From NCBI RefSeq assembly GCF_004364775.1, contig NZ_SOAL01000005.1:204265-268264 (forward strand): 64,000 nt of DNA, read 5' to 3'. Each line of letters begins with the position of its first letter. Within the stretch, counting starts at the first letter, position 1. The notes below the pieces were generated by a model that saw only the letters and a list, made by a program, of their open reading frames with translations, was not told the DNA's origin and searched no databases. The position numbers and the translations under genes are program-made. Shown piece after piece: positions 24,933 through 32,881 of the stretch. Origin of the DNA: Comamonas sp. JUb58 (GTDB lineage Bacteria; Pseudomonadota; Gammaproteobacteria; Burkholderiales; Burkholderiaceae_C).

Positions 24933-25619
24933 ATGCTTCCCGCTACGCTCGCCCTGGTCGACGATGACCCCGAATACAGCGAATTTCTGGCCCAACACTT
25001 GCGCAACCAGGGCGTCCAGGTACAGGTGTACAACGACAGCAGCGACCTGCTGGCCGACAACGAGCCCTACCGCTTTGACTTCTATGTGCTGGACCTGATG
25101 CTGCCCGGCGTCAATGGCACCGAGCTGCTGCGCATTCTGCGCAAGCGCAACCAATCGGGCGTGCTGATCGTCTCGGGCCGGCTCGGTCCCGAGGTGTTTG
25201 CCGAGGTCATCAATGCCGGCGCCGACATGTACCTGACCAAGCCGGTGACCTTCGAACAGGTGGAGCTGGCTGTGCGCGCCGTACACCGCCGCATCATGAC
25301 CACCGCCCAGGTGGCGACGGCCTGGAAGCTCGACAGCCACCGCAGCCTGCTGCTGACGCCCGATGGCCAGAGCGTCGATCTCAGCCCCACCGACCTGATG
25401 CTGATGCAGTGCTTTCTCAAGGCCCAGGGCGCCGTCGTGGGCCGCGACCAGATCCGCGAGCTGCTGGGCTACCCGACGGCCAGCGACTCCGACAACAGCC
25501 TGCACGCCACCATCTACCGCCTGCGCCGCCGCATCGAAAAGGCCACGCCGCTGGCGGTGCCGCTGCAATCGCAGCAAAAAGTGGGCTACCAGTTCCGCGC
25601 CTCGCTGGTCTCGGCCTAG
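24933..25619 (+). CDS. OmpR-family response regulator
   Basis: Regulator of 228 aa. The receiver domain has acidic residues D10-D12, phosphoacceptor D54 (YVLDLMLPG), and K103 in YLTKPV. A C-terminal winged helix (about 130-225) reads LSPTDLMLMQCFL, VVGRDQIRELLGY and DNSLHATIYRLRRRI, ending in the KVGYQFRA hairpin. It is paired with the upstream soluble PAS kinase. The adjacent Roadblock genes, on the opposite strand beyond a shared terminator, may or may not be targets. Confidence 0.93.
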   Translation: MLPATLALVDDDPEYSEFLAQHLRNQGVQVQVYNDSSDLLADNEPYRFDFYVLDLMLPGVNGTELLRILRKRNQSGVLIVSGRLGPEVFAEVINAGADMYLTKPVTFEQVELAVRAVHRRIMTTAQVATAWKLDSHRSLLLTPDGQSVDLSPTDLMLMQCFLKAQGAVVGRDQIRELLGYPTASDSDNSLHATIYRLRRRIEKATPLAVPLQSQQKVGYQFRASLVSA

Positions 25620-25647
25620 CCTGCGTACCGCCGATGCTCCAAAAGCA

Positions 25648-25668
25648 AACGGGCCCATCGGGCCCGTT
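25648..25668. terminator. Bidirectional terminator between response regulator and Roadblock gene
   Basis: Perfect hairpin ACGGGCCC-AT-CGGGCCCGT in the 72-nt convergent gap. The - strand side is followed by a T-rich run (TTTGCTTTT), a better terminator than the + strand side. Confidence 0.75.
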
Positions 25669-25691
25669 GTGCTGTGGCGACCAGCGCCAGC

Positions 25692-26051
25692 TTACATGCT
25701 CATGTTCGATTCCACATCGGCCACCTTGCGGCGGGCCAGCGCCAGGTTGGAGCGGGCCTTGTCCAGCACGTAATAGACGAAGATGCCGGACAGACGCTGC
25801 GATGGGCGAATGATGTGGTACTGCTTGCCCAGGGTAATGAGGATGTCGTCGATGTTGTCGTTCAGGCCCAGGGCCTTCATCGTCTTCATCTTGGCGCGCA
25901 CCACCTCGGTGTTGCCGGCCGCAGCCAGCTCCATGTCGACGCCGCTGCCTACGCTGCCCAGCATCATGCCGCTGCTGTAGTCCACCACGGCAGCGCACAG
26001 GGCGCCGTCCATCGACATCAAATCATTCAAGCTGTCGTTCAGATTTGCCAT
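25692..26051 (-). CDS. Roadblock/LC7-domain protein 1
   Basis: Protein of 119 aa consisting of one Roadblock/LC7 domain. The ATG at 26051 has a GGAG site 5 nt before; the GTG two codons upstream is too close to it. Domain features are NDLMSMDGALCAAVVDYSSGMMLG, AAAGNTEVVRAKMKTMKALGL, IDDILITLGKQYHIIRP and FVYYVLDKARSNLALARRK. Bacterial members dimerise and act as regulators of Ras-like GTPases (MglB) or as polar or signalling scaffolds. No MglA-like GTPase is nearby. About 100 of 119 positions match the neighbouring paralogue, indicating recent tandem duplication. Confidence 0.9.
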   Translation of the reverse strand: MANLNDSLNDLMSMDGALCAAVVDYSSGMMLGSVGSGVDMELAAAGNTEVVRAKMKTMKALGLNDNIDDILITLGKQYHIIRPSQRLSGIFVYYVLDKARSNLALARRKVADVESNMSM

Positions 26052-26382
26052 AACCACTCCAATCTATGTGACCTAGATCAACCACTGCTACCTTATAAAG
26101 GTATAGATGATTCTAATAAGTCACTTCTGATCAGAGCAATCATTCGCTGCATGCGGCTGTCACCCAGGCAGGGGGTACAAAGCAGCAAGCTGATATTTCG
26201 ATAGCAGCCGCGCATGGGCTGGCTTGCGCTCGACTGCAAAAACAGTGGGCAAGCGCAGCGCCCGCAACTCGTAACAAAGCGTATGTTATTTGCGACGGCG
26301 GGGCGAGGTATGGCGCAGTATGGTGGCGCGGCAGGCACCACCCAAGGCAAAAAGCAGAGCTGGCGATAGCGCCAGCCCGGCT
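26052..26382. other. Intergenic region between the Roadblock paralogues
   Basis: 331 nt with no credible gene. From 26080 to 26140 it is AT-rich and holds the probable promoter of the first Roadblock gene on the - strand. It has two symmetric elements: ACCTT-ATA-AAGGT (26091-26103) and the perfect palindrome TCTGATCAGA (26126-26135). The right end carries the terminator of the second Roadblock gene. Confidence 0.6.
26349..26376 (-). terminator. Terminator of second Roadblock gene
   Basis: On the - strand a perfect 7-bp stem GCTGGCG/CGCCAGC with a 4-nt loop is followed by TCTGCTTTTT, directly after the stop codon at 26383. Confidence 0.75.
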
Positions 26383-26742
26383 TTACATCGTCATCGCGCT
26401 TTCGACGTCGGTCACCTTGCGGCGGGCCAGTGCCAGGTTGGCGCGCTTGTTGTCCAGCACGTAGTACACAAAGATGCCGGCCAGGCGCGAGCAAGGACGG
26501 ATGATGTGGTACTGCTTGCCCAGGGTGATGAGGATGTCGTCGATGTTCTCGTTCAGGCCCAGAGCCTTGATGGTCTTCATCTTGGCGCGCACCACTTCGG
26601 TGTTACCGGCAGCTGCCAGCTCCATGTCCACGCCGGTACCGGCGCTGGCCAGCATCATGCCGCTGTTGTAGTCCACAACGGCTGCGCACAGGGCGCCTTC
26701 CAGAGACATCAGATCATTCAAGCTGTCGGTCAAATTCGCCAT
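26383..26742 (-). CDS. Roadblock/LC7-domain protein 2
   Basis: Protein of 119 aa, a close paralogue of the gene at 25692, with a CAGGAGTG ribosome site. It has the same single domain (ALCAAVVDYNSGMMLA, AGNTEVVRAKMKTIKALGL, DDILITLGKQYHIIRP). Differences concentrate at the surface: PCSRLAG for PSQRLSG, DNKRAN for DKARSN, and the last residues. That pattern fits heterodimerisation or divergent partners. It has its own promoter region and terminator, so the two copies are independently transcribed. Role unknown. Confidence 0.9.
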   Translation of the reverse strand: MANLTDSLNDLMSLEGALCAAVVDYNSGMMLASAGTGVDMELAAAGNTEVVRAKMKTIKALGLNENIDDILITLGKQYHIIRPCSRLAGIFVYYVLDNKRANLALARRKVTDVESAMTM

Positions 26743-27120
26743 GAAACACTCCTGAGATAGGCTGTGGCACGCGATAAATTACTGCCACCAGATGAAAATG
26801 ATTGTATCTGATCATTTCTGATTTCCATCAAGCTTTGCGCGCATTTTCTGACGAACTGCTTCTTTTCGGCAACAGCTGTGCTACGGCTTGGCCCAGCAGG
26901 CTCAGGGCCGCAAGCATCTATATAGAGATGACAGATCAGATCATGCAAACCATCAAAGCAAAGACAGGCCATTCCGCCGCAAACCGGCCATGATTACCCC
27001 CATAAAAGTCATATATCAAAGTGTTTTTAATGGATTGATTGCCATGGTGGGTATGGAATAAAGTGTGCTGATGGGTGCTCCTGCGCACCTGCAGTTGTCA
27101 AGTATTGAAAGGTAGACACC
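26743..27120. other. Divergent control region of Roadblock gene 2 and malate synthase
   Basis: 378 nt without a gene. The left third is AT-rich and contains TCTGATCA followed two bases later by TCTGAT (26807-26822), echoing the palindrome upstream of the other Roadblock gene. The right third leads to glcB and has an AAAGGTAG ribosome site at 27109. I see no riboswitch. Confidence 0.6.
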
Positions 27121-29313
27121 ATGACTGAACGCACCACCGTCCACGGCCTGCAAGTGGCCCAGGTTCTGTATGACTTTGTGAACACCCAGGTCCTGCCAGG
27201 CACCGGTGTAGAGCCCGCTGCGTTCTGGCAAGGTTTTGATGCCATCGTGTCGGACCTGGCGCCCAAGAACGCCGCCCTGCTGGCCGAGCGTGACCGCCTG
27301 CAGACGGAGCTGGACAGCTGGCACAAGGCCCACCCCGGCCCGATCACCGACATGCCGGCCTACCGCCAGTTTCTGACCCAGATCGGCTACCTGGTCGAAC
27401 AGCCCAAGGACGTGAAGGCCAGCACCGAGAATGTGGACTCCGAGCTGGCCGTGCAAGCCGGTCCCCAGCTGGTGGTGCCCATTCTGAATGCCCGCTATGC
27501 ACTGAACGCTGCCAACGCCCGTTGGGGTTCGCTGTATGACGCGCTCTACGGCACCGATGCCATCAGCGAAGACGGTGGCGCAGAAAAGGGCAAGGGCTAC
27601 AACCCCGTGCGCGGCGCCAAGGTTGTTGCCTATGCCCGCCAGTTCCTGGACCAGGCCGCGCCGCTGGCCCAAGGCTCGCATGCCGATGCCACCGGCTACG
27701 CCGTTGAAGGCGGCCAACTGGCCGTCTCCCTCAAGGACGGCAGCAAGACCGGCCTCAAGGACGCCGCCAAGTTTGTCGGCTACCAAGGCGATGCAGCTGC
27801 GCCCAAGTCGGTGCTGCTGAAGAACAACGGCATCCATATCGACATCATCATCAACAAGGCCACGCCCATTGGCAGCAGCGATGCCGCCGGCGTCTCCGAC
27901 GTGGTGGTGGAAGCGGCGCTGTCGACCATTCTGGACCTGGAAGACTCGGTCGCCGCGGTGGATGCCGAAGACAAGGTGAACGGCTATGCCAACTGGCTGG
28001 GCATTCTCAAGGGCAGCCTGACCGAGTCCTTCGACAAGGGCGGCAAGACGGTGACCCGTGGCCTCAACGCCGACCGCGAGTACACGGCCGCCAATGGCGA
28101 CCGCCTCAAGCTCCATGGCCGCTCGCTGATGTTCCTGCGTAATGTCGGCCACCTGATGACCAACCCCGCCATCCTCTGGGGTGCCAACCAGCAAGAGATC
28201 CCCGAAGGCATCATGGACGCCGTGGTGACCACCGCCATCGCCATGCACGACCTGCAGGGCAAGGGCGCCCAGGGCATCCGCAACAGCCGCACCGGCAGTG
28301 TCTACATCGTCAAGCCCAAGATGCACGGCCCCGCCGAAGCAGCCTTTGCCGACGAGCTGTTTGGCCGCGTCGAACAGATGCTGGGCCTGCCCGCCAACAC
28401 CGTCAAGCTCGGCATCATGGACGAAGAGCGCCGCACCACGGTGAACCTGAAGGCCGCCATTGCTGCTGCGCCGGCGCGCGTGGCCTTTATCAACACCGGC
28501 TTCCTGGACCGCACTGGCGACGAAATGCACACCGCCATGTACGCCGGCCCGATGGTGCGCAAGGCCGACATGAAGACCTGCGCCTGGCTGCCGGCCTATG
28601 AAAAGAGCAATGTGCTGGTGGGCCTGACCATGGGCCTGCGCGGCCGCGCCCAGATCGGTAAGGGCATGTGGGCCATGCCGGACCTGATGAAGGCCATGCT
28701 GGAGCAGAAGATCGCCCAGCCCAAGGCCGGTGCCAACACCGCCTGGGTGCCCTCGCCCACCGGCGCTACGCTGCATGCGCTGCACTACCACCAGGTCAAT
28801 GTGGCCGAAGTGCAAAAGGAGCTGGAAAAGACCAGCGCCGACACCGAGCGCGACAACCTGCTCAATGCCATCTTGCAGGTGCCCGTGGCTGCCAACCCGA
28901 ACTGGAGCGACGCCGAGAAGCAGCAGGAAGTGGACAACAACGTGCAGGGCATCCTGGGCTATGTGGTGCGTTGGATCGACCAGGGCGTGGGCTGCTCCAA
29001 GGTGCCCGACATCCACAACGTGGGCCTGATGGAAGACCGTGCCACCCTGCGCATCTCCAGCCAGCACATCGCCAACTGGCTGCAGCACGGCATCGTGACC
29101 GAAGCCATGGTGCGCGACAGCTTTGCCCGCATGGCCAAGGTGGTCGATGGCCAGAACGCAGGCGACGCGGCTTACAAGAGCCTGGTGGCCAACCCCCAGG
29201 GCGCCGCGTTCCAGGCCGCGCTGGACCTGGTGTTCAAGGGCAAGGAACAGCCCTCGGGCTACACCGAACCCCTGCTGCACGCTTGGCGCCTGAAGGTCAA
29301 AGCCGGTGCCTGA
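27121..29313 (+). CDS. glcB: Malate synthase G
   Basis: Enzyme of 730 aa, the usual length of isoform G. It condenses glyoxylate with acetyl-CoA to malate, and serves the glyoxylate and glycolate routes in the cytoplasm. Diagnostic stretches are [49 protein letters not shown], the catalytic TIM-barrel segment [30 protein letters not shown], and the C-terminal [19 protein letters not shown], in which D639 corresponds to the catalytic aspartate. No glycolate genes are adjacent; it is followed by two terminators. Confidence 0.97.
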   Translation: MTERTTVHGLQVAQVLYDFVNTQVLPGTGVEPAAFWQGFDAIVSDLAPKNAALLAERDRLQTELDSWHKAHPGPITDMPAYRQFLTQIGYLVEQPKDVKASTENVDSELAVQAGPQLVVPILNARYALNAANARWGSLYDALYGTDAISEDGGAEKGKGYNPVRGAKVVAYARQFLDQAAPLAQGSHADATGYAVEGGQLAVSLKDGSKTGLKDAAKFVGYQGDAAAPKSVLLKNNGIHIDIIINKATPIGSSDAAGVSDVVVEAALSTILDLEDSVAAVDAEDKVNGYANWLGILKGSLTESFDKGGKTVTRGLNADREYTAANGDRLKLHGRSLMFLRNVGHLMTNPAILWGANQQEIPEGIMDAVVTTAIAMHDLQGKGAQGIRNSRTGSVYIVKPKMHGPAEAAFADELFGRVEQMLGLPANTVKLGIMDEERRTTVNLKAAIAAAPARVAFINTGFLDRTGDEMHTAMYAGPMVRKADMKTCAWLPAYEKSNVLVGLTMGLRGRAQIGKGMWAMPDLMKAMLEQKIAQPKAGANTAWVPSPTGATLHALHYHQVNVAEVQKELEKTSADTERDNLLNAILQVPVAANPNWSDAEKQQEVDNNVQGILGYVVRWIDQGVGCSKVPDIHNVGLMEDRATLRISSQHIANWLQHGIVTEAMVRDSFARMAKVVDGQNAGDAAYKSLVANPQGAAFQAALDLVFKGKEQPSGYTEPLLHAWRLKVKAGA

Positions 29314-29371
29314 ATAGAGCTTGAGGCGTTCAGCGCCAGCACCCACGGTTTACCCTAGGGTAAATACCAAG

Positions 29372-29397
29372 AGCAGCCCCTGGGGCTGCTTTTTTTA
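29372..29397 (+). terminator. Terminator of glcB
   Basis: AGCAGCCC-CTGG-GGCTGCT hairpin followed by seven T, about 60 nt after the glcB stop. A second, similar hairpin follows at 29423. Confidence 0.92.
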
Positions 29398-29422
29398 TAG
29401 CAACTAAGCTAATCCTCTTCGA

Positions 29423-29450
29423 AGCCTGCCCAGTGGGGGCAGGCTTTTTT
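29423..29450 (+). terminator. Second terminator downstream of glcB
   Basis: GCCTGCCC/GGGGCAGGC hairpin preceded by AA and followed by six T. Together with the previous hairpin it isolates the next cluster from glcB read-through. Confidence 0.9.
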
Positions 29451-29746
29451 ACGTATTCGTAAAAACAAAGCTCAAAAGTAAAGCGAGTTGCCAATTTGCA
29501 GATCTTTGTAAAGAAATTGCCTACGCATCCATTCAGTTTATAGCCTCATATGTAATTCAGTTGTTACCGACATATTCGATTTCTATAGGCAGTTCCAAAA
29601 AACCTAAATCTGATTGCTACGAGATATTTCTTATGTCATGAAATATTCATGATTCACCCGGTTTCAACTCGTCATTTGCCCACGCCGGACTGCAGTTAAA
29701 AACACGCCTTAGCAAGTTTTCGGCTATCGGCAAGGAGCTATTGAGC
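29451..29746 (+). other. AT-rich control region of the repeat-protein / CsgG-like cluster
   Basis: Roughly 295 nt whose base composition is far more AT-rich than the rest of the window. It has no gene. It contains a possible sigma-70 promoter, TTGTTA-N17-TATAGG (from about 29560), and a perfect palindrome at 29636-29652. An AAGGAG site precedes the ATG at 29747. Long AT-rich leaders are typical of strongly regulated surface-fibre genes; here that is inference. Confidence 0.6.
29636..29652. promoter_or_regulatory. Perfect palindrome, candidate operator for the repeat-protein cluster
   Basis: TCATGAA-ATA-TTCATGA, 7-bp arms with a 3-nt centre, about 95 nt upstream of the first gene. The regulator is unknown. 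Confidence 0.45.
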
Positions 29747-30160
29747 ATGGGCCATCAATCCATTTCCAGCGCCACGCAGGCATTCACCCAGGCATTGGCA
29801 AAACAGCGGCATCTGCTGCTGTGGGCAGGTCTGGGGCTGAGTGCCTCGGTATTCGCCCAGAACAACCAGCAGGTGGTGGTGAATGGCGGCATCGTCAATA
29901 TCTCCGGGCCCGCAGCCCAGGCGGTGATGAATATCTCGTCGAACAAGAACATACGCCAGATCCGCGGCAACAACCAGGTGACCTCGGTCAATGGCGTGGT
30001 CGCGAACATGGCCAGTTTTGGTGCTTATAGCGAATTGAATATTGCGTCGCGCAATGGTGGTGTCGGCAGCGGCAGCCAGGTGGTTTCCGTCGGCGGCCCC
30101 GTGGTCAACCAAGCCACCGGCACCGGCATGCGCAGCGTAGTGAACATTGGTGGACGGTAG
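29747..30160 (+). CDS. Exported beta-repeat protein 1 (curlin/HfaA-like candidate)
   Basis: Protein of 137 aa. The ATG at 29747 has AAGGAG 9 nt upstream; the TTG two codons earlier is too close to it. A long N-terminal region ends in a signal-like helix (LLLWAGLGLSASVFAQ). The mature part consists of about three imperfect repeats of roughly 35 residues: NNQQVVVNGGIVNISG, then NNQVTSVNGVVANMASFG, then SQVVSVGGPVVNQATG. Each is followed by a short N-I/S-A-S or N-I-G segment. The pattern, rich in Asn, Gln, Val and Gly with no Cys, resembles amyloid-forming subunits. I know no named family for it. It shares the repeat with three other genes of the cluster. Confidence 0.75.
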   Translation: MGHQSISSATQAFTQALAKQRHLLLWAGLGLSASVFAQNNQQVVVNGGIVNISGPAAQAVMNISSNKNIRQIRGNNQVTSVNGVVANMASFGAYSELNIASRNGGVGSGSQVVSVGGPVVNQATGTGMRSVVNIGGR

Positions 30161-30278
30161 CAGGGCGCCATGCGGCCGCACGCCAATGAACGGTTCGGTT
30201 TCTCCGACATGGGGAGCTGACTGCAGAGGTGCATCACAAGGACATGCACCATATTCTTTCAGTAACGAGGAGATTTTT

Positions 30279-30578
30279 ATGAAGAAGTTTTTCGCAATTC
30301 TGGTTTCGGTTTCGGCTATCGCGATGTCTGCACAAGCAGAAGTGAAGATCAAGGGCAACAACGAGCAGAAGGTCACCGTGAAGAACGGCGCCGTCGCCAA
30401 TATGGCCATCGGTGCTGGTGCTACCGCCACGCAAAACCTGGCCTCCAACAAGGGCAACGTCAATATCGGCGGCAATAACAAGCAGGAAGTCTCGGTCACC
30501 AACGGTGCCGTGGCCAATATGGCCATCGGTGCGATGACCAAGGCCGAGCAAAACCTCGCCTCCAACGACGGCAAGTAA
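30279..30578 (+). CDS. Exported beta-repeat protein 2 (two-repeat, curlin-like)
   Basis: Protein of 99 aa with a strong ribosome site (ACGAGGAGA) and a textbook signal peptide (MKKFFAILVSVSAIAMSAQA). The mature protein is almost entirely two copies of a roughly 38-residue unit, GNNEQKVTVKNGAVANMAIGAG and GNNKQEVSVTNGAVANMAIGAM, each continued by QNLASNxG. Regular spacing of Asn, Gln, Gly and alternating hydrophobic residues suggests stacked beta-strands as in curlins or HfaA. It probably is a secreted structural subunit exported by the CsgG-like channel two genes downstream. Function inferred from repeat pattern and context only. Confidence 0.78.
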   Translation: MKKFFAILVSVSAIAMSAQAEVKIKGNNEQKVTVKNGAVANMAIGAGATATQNLASNKGNVNIGGNNKQEVSVTNGAVANMAIGAMTKAEQNLASNDGK

Positions 30579-30743
30579 TCCCCTCCCCTTCATCCCCGCT
30601 GGCCACCGATTGCGTCTGGAGACCGTTCGCTGGCCAGCCCCTATAAAAAAGATCTTCTGCAGAGCATTCGCCAGCGCCAAGGGATGCGACCGCATTTCTG
30701 AGCCTGCGACCGTTGTGCAGAGGGTCCCTCCAGGAGACTGCGC

Positions 30744-31079
30744 ATGAAAGCCAGCTATGCCGGGGTATGGGTTCTCGCCCTGTTGTGCGCCGCCGCGCAG
30801 GCGCAGCAAAAGCCACCCGCAGGCCGTACCGGGCTCGACCCGGCCTCACGCAACAAGGTGAGCAATGCCATGGCCCGCAACTACCTGACGGAGCAGGATT
30901 CCAGATCCGCCATCGAGCGTGAAATGGTCACCGGCCCCTCGGGCAAGAACTGCAATACCAACGTGGGCGCAGCCCCCCAGATCAACGAAGGCACGGCCGG
31001 TATCGGTAACCGCTATGGGGCCGGCAATGCCGACCAGGTCACCGTCGTTCGTGGCTCCGTCATCAACATCTGCAAATAA
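30744..31079 (+). CDS. Small exported protein with one terminal beta-repeat motif
   Basis: Protein of 111 aa with a CAGGAGA ribosome site and signal peptide (LALLCAAAQAQ). The middle is charged and soluble (RNKVSNAMARNYLTEQDSR). It contains two cysteines, one in KNCNTNVG and one next to the C-terminus. The last 30 residues end with NADQVTVVRGSVINIC, which matches the Q-V-T-V-x-x-G-x-V-x-N core of the repeats in the neighbouring proteins. One disulfide is possible. It may be a minor subunit, nucleator or adaptor of the same surface structure. I do not recognise a family. Confidence 0.72.
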   Translation: MKASYAGVWVLALLCAAAQAQQKPPAGRTGLDPASRNKVSNAMARNYLTEQDSRSAIEREMVTGPSGKNCNTNVGAAPQINEGTAGIGNRYGAGNADQVTVVRGSVINICK

Positions 31080-31213
31080 ACACGATGGCTTCTGCGCCAG
31101 AGCCTGAGAACTCTGCGCAGCCGCCCCGGGGCGAGGGAGCCCGGCAGGACGCTGGCCAGCGCGGCAGCGCCGCCTCAAGCGCAGCCCCACCATCGCAATA
31201 ACGAATAACCACC

Positions 31214-32881
31214 ATGCATTTTTCATCGATTCGCCGCCTGGCCCTGGCGCCCTGCGTGCTGGCCTTGTCTGCCTGCAGCATCCAACCCACCTTGTCCGAT
31301 CGCAAGGACATCATTGAAAAAGGCATCACCGAGCAATCGCCGCTGGTCACGCCCACCAAATCCGCATCGGCGATGCGCGAAGGCCTGGCCTGCATGGACC
31401 GCATGCTTGCGACCGAGCAGGTGCCCTCGACCCTGGTCGCGGTCAAGAGCATCCCCGATCCCTCCGGCCTGTTCTCCACCGGCACCAAGGAGATGGTGAT
31501 CACCGCCCTGTCGCGCATGTCACGCACCAGCCAAGCCTTCCGCGTGGTGGACTATGAGGTCGACGCGCTCAAGCAGGACACCGTGCAGACGATGACCAGC
31601 CTGCTGCTCAACAACGGCCAGATCGAGCTGCGCAAGCCGCAGATCTATGTCTCGGGCGCCATCAGCTTTGGCGACAAAACGGTGGTCTCCAAGCGCAGCA
31701 GCCTGGGCGTCTCCACTGCCAACACCGATACCGGCTACAGCTGGGACTTGCTGGGCACGGTCGTGGGCCTCGATCTGCATCTGGGCGACATGAACTCCCG
31801 CACGCTCTACCCCGGTCTGGACTCGGCCAATGAGCTGGTGGTTGCCACCGGCGGCCGCTCGGTCGAGCTGGGCGGGCGCGCCACCGGCCTGCCCAAGCAC
31901 ATCTACCGCCTGGGCGTGCAGTACGAAGTGGCTGCCGATGTGAACCAGGGCGCGGGCGCGGCCGTGCGCCTGCTGGTCGATCTGGCCACCATCGAGCTGG
32001 TGGGCAAATGGGCCAAGGTACCGTACTGGGAATGCATCGACTACGAGCAGAACCACCCCGAATTCAAACGCCAGATGCGCACCTGGTTTGACGAGCAAGG
32101 CGCTGCCGACCGCATCACCCTGGCCCAGCGCGTGCTGCAGGCCGAAGGCGCCTGGAACGGCCCGGTCGACGGCAACGACTCCACCGCGCTGCGCAATGCG
32201 CTGGCGCTCTACCAGGCATCGCTGGACCTGACCCCTGTCGGCGTCGTCAACTTCGAAACCTATATGGGCCTGCTGCGCCTCTATGCCGGCATGTCGGCCG
32301 AGGACAAGATCGCCTCCAGCTATTCACCGCAAAGCGATGAGTTGAAACCGCGACCGCATGGCCTGCCGGACAACGAGCCAACCACCGATGCGCTGGCCCT
32401 GTCCCTGCTCGGCCACAAGGAGCTGTCATCGCAGCTGCCCATCGGCACCTCGGTGGTGCTGCGCGTGGCGCCGGCCCGCACCGGCTTCCTCTACTGCTAT
32501 TACCAGGATGCCGCCCAGGTGGTCACCCAGGTCTATCCCAACCCGCAGCAGCAGGCCGTGGTGGCCCAGGGCCGCATCGGCTTGATGGTGCCGGATGTGT
32601 CCCAGGCCAACTCCTTCCTGATCGAGACCGCCCGCCCCGGTGTGGAGCAGGTGTACTGCGCCCAGACCACCAAGCCGCTGACGGGCCGCGTGCCGGTGGC
32701 CCTGACCCAGGCCCAGCTCGCACCGATTGAGGGACTGACCACCATCGAAGCCGTGCAGCAGCAGATTGCCGCGCAGACCGGCGTCATCGCCCAGTCGCAG
32801 CTGCGCTGGGAAGTGGAAGGCCCTGTGGCCGCCGTCCCAGCCCCGCCCGCCGCACCCGCACGCCGCGGCAAGAAGCCATGA
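31214..32881 (+). CDS. CsgG/HfaB-like outer-membrane lipoprotein with C-terminal extra domains
   Basis: Protein of 555 aa with a lipobox LSAC (C21). Residues about 50-275 resemble CsgG/HfaB, the nonameric secretion channel of curli and holdfast-anchor systems: FSTGTKEMVITALSRMSR, FRVVDYEVD, YVSGAISFGDKTV, DLHLGDMNSRTL and the strand pairs up to VGKWAKVPYWECIDYEQ. About 290-365 looks like a peptidoglycan-binding-like helical domain (RVLQAEGAWNGPVDGNDS, VNFETYMGLL). About 390-510 resembles DUF4384 (GTSVVLRVAPARTGFLYCYY). Canonical CsgG has no such extensions. The stop overlaps the next start. The ATG has no clear Shine-Dalgarno site. Confidence 0.78.
   Translation: MHFSSIRRLALAPCVLALSACSIQPTLSDRKDIIEKGITEQSPLVTPTKSASAMREGLACMDRMLATEQVPSTLVAVKSIPDPSGLFSTGTKEMVITALSRMSRTSQAFRVVDYEVDALKQDTVQTMTSLLLNNGQIELRKPQIYVSGAISFGDKTVVSKRSSLGVSTANTDTGYSWDLLGTVVGLDLHLGDMNSRTLYPGLDSANELVVATGGRSVELGGRATGLPKHIYRLGVQYEVAADVNQGAGAAVRLLVDLATIELVGKWAKVPYWECIDYEQNHPEFKRQMRTWFDEQGAADRITLAQRVLQAEGAWNGPVDGNDSTALRNALALYQASLDLTPVGVVNFETYMGLLRLYAGMSAEDKIASSYSPQSDELKPRPHGLPDNEPTTDALALSLLGHKELSSQLPIGTSVVLRVAPARTGFLYCYYQDAAQVVTQVYPNPQQQAVVAQGRIGLMVPDVSQANSFLIETARPGVEQVYCAQTTKPLTGRVPVALTQAQLAPIEGLTTIEAVQQQIAAQTGVIAQSQLRWEVEGPVAAVPAPPAAPARRGKKP

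Noticed and set aside
27016..29346. Long open frame on the - strand opposite malate synthase (776 codons)
   Set aside because: Antisense shadow of glcB: Gly/His/Ala-rich composition with no domain, and the + strand protein matches a known family along its whole length.
29741..29743. TTG start for the first repeat protein
   Set aside because: The AAGGAG site is only 3 nt away from it, whereas the ATG at 29747 is correctly spaced.
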